Translations under genes and position numbers: made by a program
NCBI GenBank assembly: GCA_963995505.1
Contig: OZ023194.1
Coordinates: 9,730,428 to 9,794,427, forward strand
Direction: 5' to 3'
Source of the DNA: Hypericum androsaemum
Lineage: Eukaryota; Streptophyta; Magnoliopsida; Malpighiales; Hypericaceae
DNA: 64,000 nucleotides
The notes under the pieces: model-generated
The model's input: the letters and a program-made list of their open reading frames with translations, nothing else
The model's database searches: none
What the model was told of the DNA's origin: nothing
Shown: positions 60,901-64,000 of the stretch, one piece after another
Layout: each line of letters starts with the position of its first letter
Numbering within the stretch: position 1 is the first letter of the stretch

Positions 60901-63900
60901 ATGCCACTGAATACTAACCAGGGAAGGCAATTGACTGTGAGCAAACACCGGATTTGAGATGGCCATTTCCCCAAGAGCTCTCAGCATCAATGTCAGATTA
61001 TTTTTAATATTCTGGACCTTCGCACGTATTGAGGCCTCTTCCTTTAGCAACAACTCGCGTGCCTCTTCTTTTGCGGACTTTCCCTTGTCTAGACAAACAA
61101 TTATGGAGAAAACCAATATATGATGATTAAGACTTCGACAGGAATATACAAAAACCATGACACCAAAGAACAAAAGCATGCCTGTTTTCTTTGATGACTT
61201 CCCAGAATCCTTTCTAGCTCCAGCAGCCTCTCTGCCACCTAATTCTCTCTTCACGGAGGGATTAGAACCGTTGTCCTGGAACAAAAATTATTCATTGATC
61301 CTAGCCATCCGTTACAGTTAATAACAGCAGGGGTGGAAGAGGGAAGAGGGGAAAAAGGGGGATAGAGAGACAAGGAAAGAATGATATAAAGATGAGTCTC
61401 CAATACCAGGTTGTCGTGATCATCGTACATACGGAACCGGCCTTTTGCTTGTTTTGCATTCTTAGCAAGGACAGATTCTGCAACATAAACACCTACTTCA
61501 CTTGAAAGCATCCCTTCTGGAGTATGGAAAATCTAGGTGCACCACAAAGAAACAACAAGGACAGCTGATAAATGACCAACCCTATTGAATAGGTCTCCAG
61601 ATGTAATATTTCAGTTCAAACACTATAGTACCACAAATAAGAATAAACAATATTTCGACAGAGCACCAGGAGGGAACATCCAATGATATTTCATCCTTAA
61701 TTACGAACAAACGGAAAAGGGAAGATGACTCTAATTTGCAACCATGTAAATTATGCCGGAGATGTTAGGATTTTCTGGGCACACAAACAAGAAATAGCCA
61801 TTCGACACAATTCTACCTGAATGTCATTATCTGACAGCCTATCGTGCAATTCCCAGTCTGGAAGATTTGTCAAGTGCTGCAAGTTGAATAGAAGTTTGCC
61901 ATTAACATGCATGCAACATAACATTTTTGACAATCTAATCATAATTTGCTTCAAGTTTTGAAGAAATCAAACCTTTTCAAATTGTGTATATGTGTCTTTA
62001 GGCAAAATAGACATAAGAGTAGTCAAAGTATTTATGGCTGCTTCTTGTTCTAGAACAAAGGAGCTCATCAATCCCATTGGTCCTAGTAGAATCTGCAGAA
62101 ATAGAATCAAAATACTTGAACCACAATTTAACAGGTTACCCAAGTAAATTAGACGATCAAATAAAACTTTTGTACACAATCAAACAAATATCCTTTGTAT
62201 TAACAAGAAATAAGATAAAAAGAAAGACTAAAAGGTAATGAAATGCTAGAATGGACATCTTTAAAGGCGGAAGCAGTCGTCAGAATTCAGTTTTTTTTAG
62301 TACCACCTATGAAAACGAACTAGTAGTTTCCAATGGACTTGGGTGATCTTCAGTTTACCTTACATGAACTTTCAATGTGAGAAGAAATAATGCCAATAAC
62401 ATCAAACCCAAGAGTTTGTAGGCATTTATGGATTCTCTGCAACACATGAAAGAAAGGAGTTAGCTGCTGGTATTCTACAAGTGAAAACATCGAAAGCAAC
62501 AAATAGATATAAATAATTATCACGTCTATGGTTCAAACACATGAGAGAATGACTGGATTACCCTCCAAACTGCATCTCTTCTCGCAGTTCCAATGATTGA
62601 TGGATGATGCGAGCACAGCATTATCTGTGCATAGACATTTGGCGAAGTTTTAAGAGTAGCAGATGACACTACTATTAGTGTCTTCACCAAGACCTCAACT
62701 GAAGGTAGAAACTGAACTTGCACATCTGGTGTCTCATCTGCGTCGCTACAATCAATGCAAATTCAAATTTTGTCCACCACTATCAAGCATCAGGCCGCCT
62801 GTAGCTGGTGCTACAAAAGAGTAATAGGAGAAAACAACAAAAAATAAAGAAGGAATGGTTACCTAGTCTTTGACAAGATCATTTTCTCTCCAACCACAGA
62901 GAGAAAGTTTCTGAACTCGAGTAAAAGAGCTTCAGATAATTGCGGAATGGCAAGAACAATCTTCTTGGCAGAACTCTGTGTCAGTTTGCGAACATCCCAT
63001 ATCGGATGGCACAGAAAGAATACCAATGACTGCAAGAAAATGGTGTTTATCACTAATCCTCCTCTGTAAAGGATGTACAAAGCAGTAAAAGTATCGGTAC
63101 CTGTAGCAGTAATTTTACTGAGAATGCCTCCAAGATTCTGTGAAACAATAGTTATTTAGGATATACTGAGGCACAACCTGTAAAATAACACCTAAGCACA
63201 AGGAAAAACTGGTATATTACCTCCGTGAATGTTCAACCAGAAGGGCCTCCAGAAGATCAATACATGCCAAGCAATCTTCAGCTGAGAATTTTGAGGCCTG
63301 AGACCAATGATAAAGAATAATGAACGAAATCCCAGGACAGAGTTTTTTCTTGAAAGAATAAAATGAAAAAATAGCTACCATAGAAACTTGTACAAGCGAA
63401 GGCTCATTTTGAGATACGAAGGACCAGATCTTTTCCTTTGCCACAGTCTCCTCTGAGTAAATAAACAAAAAATAAGAAAACAAAGGCCAAGCAGCACCAA
63501 TACTTTGCAGAAAGAAAAATAATCCTATGATGATAACTGAAGAGAAAATAAAGTCACTACAACAACTGGAGTCGCACAAGCAACAAACTAGTAACCTGCT
63601 CCGACATCAGCTGATGCGATCTTCGAAACAATAAGTAATGCATAGACACCATCTAAGCGCTGCGCTGGTTTGGTGAAGCCATTTTTAACTATTTGAATTA
63701 GGGGGGCGAGCAGAGTTGACATCTGAAATAGTGAAATAAATTCTCAGTCAAAAGGTAAAAGCGTCAGCTTAAAGCATTAAATGGGAAGGTCTACAAGCAC
63801 ATGATCTATTAAGTGGATAATACCTGCAATACAGCATCAGGATTCTGGCAAATTAATCGCAGGCAACGAAGATGACCCCTTCGCAGTACTTCTTTCTCTT

Positions 63901-64000
63901 TGAGACCAGAAGCAATAAAAGAAACAAAATTTGGCTGGACGGTGTCAGCAGATCTAGCCGCCCATGATGCAAGAGCTGACAAGATTGCCAGTTTCACCTC
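45934..64000 (-). CDS. GCN1: GCN1 / ILITYHIA, eIF2-alpha kinase activator (partial, 5' end outside window)
   Basis: GCN1 is a giant HEAT-repeat protein that sits on stalled or colliding ribosomes and passes the uncharged-tRNA signal to the kinase GCN2. GCN2 then phosphorylates eIF2-alpha. In Arabidopsis the orthologue is ILITYHIA, with roles in immunity and cold response. I placed 54 exons from 64000 down to the stop TAA at 45934-45936. Their lengths sum to 6672 bases, an unbroken frame of 2223 residues plus stop. That is about 85 percent of a typical plant GCN1, so roughly the first 390 residues lie beyond 64000. HEAT-type helices occur throughout. The eEF3-like block is highly conserved ([20 protein letters not shown], exon 54264-54455). 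All introns are GT-AG except one GC-AG (61089-61181). No lesion is seen. Confidence 0.96.
48194..48549 (-). mobile_element. TRIM (miniature LTR retrotransposon) in a GCN1 intron
   Basis: Two short LTRs (48431-48549 as 5' LTR and 48194-48302 as 3' LTR, - strand) start TGTTGGGAT or a variant and end TAACA. The primer site TGGTATCAGAGTC (48418-48430) directly follows the 5' LTR and matches initiator Met-tRNA. A purine tract (GAGGGGGTG on the - strand, near 48303-48311) precedes the 3' LTR. Flanks CATAT (48189-48193) and CATAA (48550-48554) nearly match. The 356-bp element has no coding capacity and lies in the intron 48043-48872. Confidence 0.85.
51711..51778. repeat. GA-rich microsatellite in a GCN1 intron
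   Basis: Repeated GAGAGG units pass into a pure GA run. They lie in the intron 51627-51968. Confidence 0.9.
52664..57063 (-). other. GCN1: GCN1 exons 21-34 (central HEAT and eEF3-like region)
   Basis: Exons: 56983-57063, 56791-56907, 56523-56695, 56057-56134, 55804-55951, 54892-55014, 54749-54805, 54540-54650, 54264-54455, 54000-54173, 53567-53677, 53411-53480, 53248-53326 and 52664-52766. The eEF3-like block spans about 56695-53567, with [66 protein letters not shown] and [20 protein letters not shown]. In yeast GCN1 this region contacts the ribosome together with GCN20. That role is transferred by homology. Confidence 0.87.
57161..64000 (-). other. GCN1: GCN1 exons 1-20 of the visible part (N-terminal HEAT array)
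   Basis: Exons: 63824-64000 (continues outside), 63596-63722, 63379-63452, 63221-63297, 63101-63137, 62863-63029, 62562-62745, 62359-62436, 61973-62092, 61817-61876, 61407-61532, 61182-61275, 60919-61088, 59969-60271, 59770-59886, 59572-59673, 59338-59487, 58269-58433, 58016-58192 and 57161-57283. A lysine-rich stretch (KDSGKSSKK, then [18 protein letters not shown]) at 61182-61088 is probably a charged linker and coiled segment before the central HEAT repeats. Boundaries were set by splice signals and frame. Individual edges could be off by a few bases. Confidence 0.85.
57447..57684. repeat. 78-bp minisatellite, three units, in a GCN1 intron
   Basis: TACATGAGCT recurs at 57453, 57531 and 57609, an exact 78-bp spacing. 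Each unit contains ACAAGCTGGTTCCAAAAAA and TTTGCTCTACCTTAATCAAC. The unit length is a multiple of three, so a - strand frame stays open through all copies. The repeat lies in the intron 57284-58015. Confidence 0.93.

Noticed and set aside
1..64000. Search for a prokaryote-type system (CRISPR, operon, phage, toxin-antitoxin)
   Set aside because: Introns with plant splice signals, plant retrotransposons and eukaryotic genes show this is a plant nuclear window. No spaced direct-repeat array or operon was seen.

Overview
This window is nuclear DNA from a flowering plant, most likely a eudicot. Three host genes with many canonical introns sit among heavily decayed plant transposable elements. I saw no bacterial-style operon, CRISPR array, tRNA or rRNA. 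No novel multi-gene system is evident. The most informative content is the layered transposon history, which can be read from target-site duplications.

Layout: 300-3137 is a decayed LINE on the + strand. 4067-8422 is a PIF/Harbinger DNA transposon with a transposase gene and a Myb/SANT gene, both broken. 9733-13877 is a 5'-truncated LINE on the - strand, bounded by a 12-bp target duplication and split by a Copia-type element (10225-12919) with its own 5-bp duplication. 14788-17005 (-) is an intact six-exon gene for the exosome cap subunit CSL4. 17180-18050 is a LINE tail, followed by a tandem duplication of about 397 bp (18066-18863). 19201-32028 is a small Mutator-like element carrying gene fragments (Pack-MULE-like) and split by an 11.6-kb Athila-type Gypsy retrotransposon (19856-31481). 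32600-33137 is another LINE RNase H tail. 33408-39447 (-) is an intact seven-exon neprosin-domain (DUF239) protein gene. About 41303-42953 is a probable solo LTR. 45934-64000 (-) holds the last 54 exons of GCN1 (ILITYHIA), the activator of the eIF2-alpha kinase GCN2; its 5' end lies beyond position 64000.

The host genes are functionally unrelated: CSL4 in RNA decay and processing, a secreted neprosin-type protein, and GCN1 in ribosome-stall and amino-acid-starvation signalling. All three lie on the - strand. Their reconstructed exons keep one open frame: 198 codons for CSL4, 445 for the neprosin gene and 2223 for the visible part of GCN1. GCN1 introns carry a miniature LTR element (TRIM), a three-copy 78-bp minisatellite, a GA-rich microsatellite and one GC-AG intron.
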